Below are positions 6,086-7,453 of a stretch of DNA of 7,453 bases, one piece after another. The translations under genes were made by a program, and so were the position numbers. A model generated the notes under the pieces. It did not search any database, was not told the origin of the DNA, and was given only the letters and a program-made list of their open reading frames with translations. Positions within the stretch are counted from its first letter, which is position 1, and each line of letters starts with the position of its first letter. The DNA is from an uncultured Eubacteriales bacterium (GTDB lineage: Bacteria > Bacillota_A > Clostridia > Christensenellales > Aristaeellaceae). Location: contig USEE01000062.1 of the NCBI GenBank assembly GCA_900553645.1, positions 1 through 7,453 of the forward strand, in the 5' to 3' direction.

Positions 6086-7048
6086 ATGCTGAAAAACAAA
6101 CTTATCGCGCTTCTGGTAAGCGCAGGCATGTGCCTTGCGTGCGCGCCGGGCATGGCGGATGGGCAGGCGTTTGAGGTGCTTACGTCGTTTTACCCGATGT
6201 ACCTGCTGACGGTAAACGTGGCGGGCGGCATCGACGGCGTAAACGTCAAAAACATGGCCGAGCAGAACGTGGGCTGTCTGCACGACTACACACTTCGCAC
6301 GGGCGACATGCGTATGATTCACGCCGCAGATGTTGTGGTTATAAACGGCGCGGGCATGGAGAGCTTTACCGACAAAATACTGACTGACCAGCAAAAGCCG
6401 GTCATTGTCGCGAGCGAGGGCATAGACCTGATATGCGACGAAGACGAAGATCACGATCATGACCACGATCATGACCACGACCACGACCATGACCACGACC
6501 ATGACCACGACGGCCACGATCACAGCGACGAAAACGCGCACGTATGGATGTCGCCCAAACAGGCGATAAAGCAGGTCGAAAACATCGCCGAGGGGCTTAT
6601 TGAGCAGGACCCGGCGCACGCCGACGCATACCGCAAAAACGCAGACGCATACATCGAGCGCCTGAACAAACTGGATAGGCAGGTCGAGGAGCTGCTGAGC
6701 GGCGTGCAGGGCGCTAAGATAGTCACGTCGCACCCGGCATTTGAGTACTTAGCGCGCGACTATGGCATAGAGATAGTCGCATCGCTTGGTCAGGAACCGG
6801 GCGAAATGCCGCGTACGCGCGATATGGCGCGGCTGGTAGACGACGTGCGCGATATGGATATACGCGCACTGTTCGTGGAAAAGGCGTATTCCGAACGCGC
6901 CGCCGAAGTGCTGGCGCGCGAAACCGGCATAGCGATATACGCGCTGGACTCGCTCACATCGGGCGATATGGATGAGGAGGCATACGAGCGCGGCATACTG
7001 GCCGACGCTCAGACGCTGAAGGGGGCTTTGGAAAATGCCGACGCATGA
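6086..7048 (+). CDS. znuA: Zinc ABC transporter substrate-binding protein (ZnuA-like, cluster A-I)
   Basis: The 320-residue exported protein captures zinc and hands it to the membrane permease. Residues 1-24 are a signal sequence (KNK, then a hydrophobic core). No proper lipobox is seen: Cys19 follows C-L-A, so lipid anchoring is doubtful. Expected ligands are visible: His66 in CLHDYT, His152 in HVWMSP, His216 in TSHPAF, and Asp288 in ALDSL. Between the first two, residues 123-146 form a loop of ten His-Asp pairs plus GHDH, the charged zinc-gathering loop that distinguishes zinc from manganese binders. ATG 6086 is chosen because it starts a clean signal peptide; longer in-frame starts run back through the terminator hairpin. 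AAGGA (6069-6073) is twelve bases upstream, a loose ribosome binding site. It overlaps the ATPase gene by 14 bases. Zinc repression is expected, but no firm Zur box was found. Confidence 0.93.
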   Translation: MLKNKLIALLVSAGMCLACAPGMADGQAFEVLTSFYPMYLLTVNVAGGIDGVNVKNMAEQNVGCLHDYTLRTGDMRMIHAADVVVINGAGMESFTDKILTDQQKPVIVASEGIDLICDEDEDHDHDHDHDHDHDHDHDHDHDGHDHSDENAHVWMSPKQAIKQVENIAEGLIEQDPAHADAYRKNADAYIERLNKLDRQVEELLSGVQGAKIVTSHPAFEYLARDYGIEIVASLGQEPGEMPRTRDMARLVDDVRDMDIRALFVEKAYSERAAEVLARETGIAIYALDSLTSGDMDEEAYERGILADAQTLKGALENADA

Positions 7049-7453
7049 GGGCAAATGCGACCTGTGCCGCATTGAAATGGATAACGTAAACGTGCGCCGC
7101 GGCCACAGCGTGCTGCTGCGCGATATAAACCTGCACATACATTGCGGCGAGCTGACCGCACTCATCGGCGCGAACGGCGCGGGCAAGACGACGCTCCTGC
7201 GCGCGCTGCTCGGTCAGGTCGAATATAAGGGTGATGTGCGCCATCTGACGACGGACGGACGCCCCGCCGCCGCTGTGCGCACGGGCTACGTTCCCCAGCA
7301 GCTGGAGTTTGACCGCTCCTCTCCGGTCACGGTCATGGACTTTATGGCGGCGTCGCTGTCCCCTGTGCCGGTTTTTCTGGGCGTGGGCAAAAAGACGAAG
7401 GAAAAGGTTCGCGCCGCGCTCGCCAGAACGCATTGCGAAAAGCTGGAGAAGCG
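7035..7453 (+). CDS. znuC: Zinc ABC transporter ATP-binding protein (ZnuC-like), 3' end beyond the window
   Basis: The first 139 codons of an ABC ATPase that powers zinc import on the cytoplasmic face are present. The Walker A motif GANGAGKT spans residues 45-52, and the Q-loop GYVPQQ lies at 84-89. The LSGGQ signature, Walker B and switch His lie beyond the window. NLHIHCGELTALIG before Walker A is a form I associate with clostridial metal transporters of this class. His4, Cys8 and Cys11 near the N-terminus are unusual and could bind metal. The ATG lies within the end of the znuA gene (14-base overlap), so translation is coupled; the local ribosome binding site is poor. A permease gene (ZnuB-like) is expected next. 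Confidence 0.92.
   Translation, partial: MPTHEGKCDLCRIEMDNVNVRRGHSVLLRDINLHIHCGELTALIGANGAGKTTLLRALLGQVEYKGDVRHLTTDGRPAAAVRTGYVPQQLEFDRSSPVTVMDFMAASLSPVPVFLGVGKKTKEKVRAALARTHCEKLEK

Noticed and set aside
5990..6733. 247-residue minus-strand frame with a Val/Met-rich stretch resembling a membrane segment
   Set aside because: The hydrophobic run is the antisense of the His-Asp codons of the zinc-binding protein.

Overview
The window looks like chromosomal DNA from a GC-rich member of the Firmicutes, probably a gut-type Clostridia lineage. This rests on four points: strong Shine-Dalgarno sites, sigma-A type promoters with 17-base spacers, a kinase-like zinc-ribbon surface protein of a type I associate with uncultured Clostridia, and an HIHCGEL-containing zinc ABC ATPase. 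Isoleucine is often encoded by ATA despite the GC richness. The lineage call is inference. All apparent genes lie on the + strand.

Layout. Bases 1-31 are the right end of a small TA-flanked inverted-repeat element. Next is a 632-residue single-pass membrane protein (172-2070) with a zinc ribbon, a degenerate kinase N-lobe, an acidic linker, a membrane helix, a Pro-Thr stalk and an unrecognised external domain. After a hairpin come a 25-codon reading frame (2161-2238) and, one base later, mnmA (2240-3322), the tRNA 2-thiouridylase. The 426-base gap 3323-3748 holds a complete 163-base MITE-like element (3394-3556), hairpins on either side of it, and a near-consensus promoter whose -35 box lies in the loop of a perfect 10-bp dyad. 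That promoter should drive a two-gene operon: a cytoplasmic GH27 alpha-galactosidase-type hydrolase (3749-5041) and a nucleoside phosphorylase (5064-5819).

The 266-base gap 5820-6085 has a perfect-consensus promoter followed within about 20 bases by a strong intrinsic terminator, then a weaker candidate promoter. It leads into a zinc uptake operon: a periplasmic-type zinc-binding protein with a long His-Asp run (6086-7048), overlapping by 14 bases a zinc ABC ATPase (7035-7453) cut off by the window edge. A membrane permease gene would be expected beyond the window.

The genes form separate units (surface protein; tRNA modification; sugar and nucleoside catabolism; zinc uptake) rather than one system. 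The least explained parts are the pseudokinase-like surface protein, the two overlaid regulatory regions, and the repeat element present at two places 3.5 kb apart. No RNA genes, CRISPR arrays or transposases were seen.
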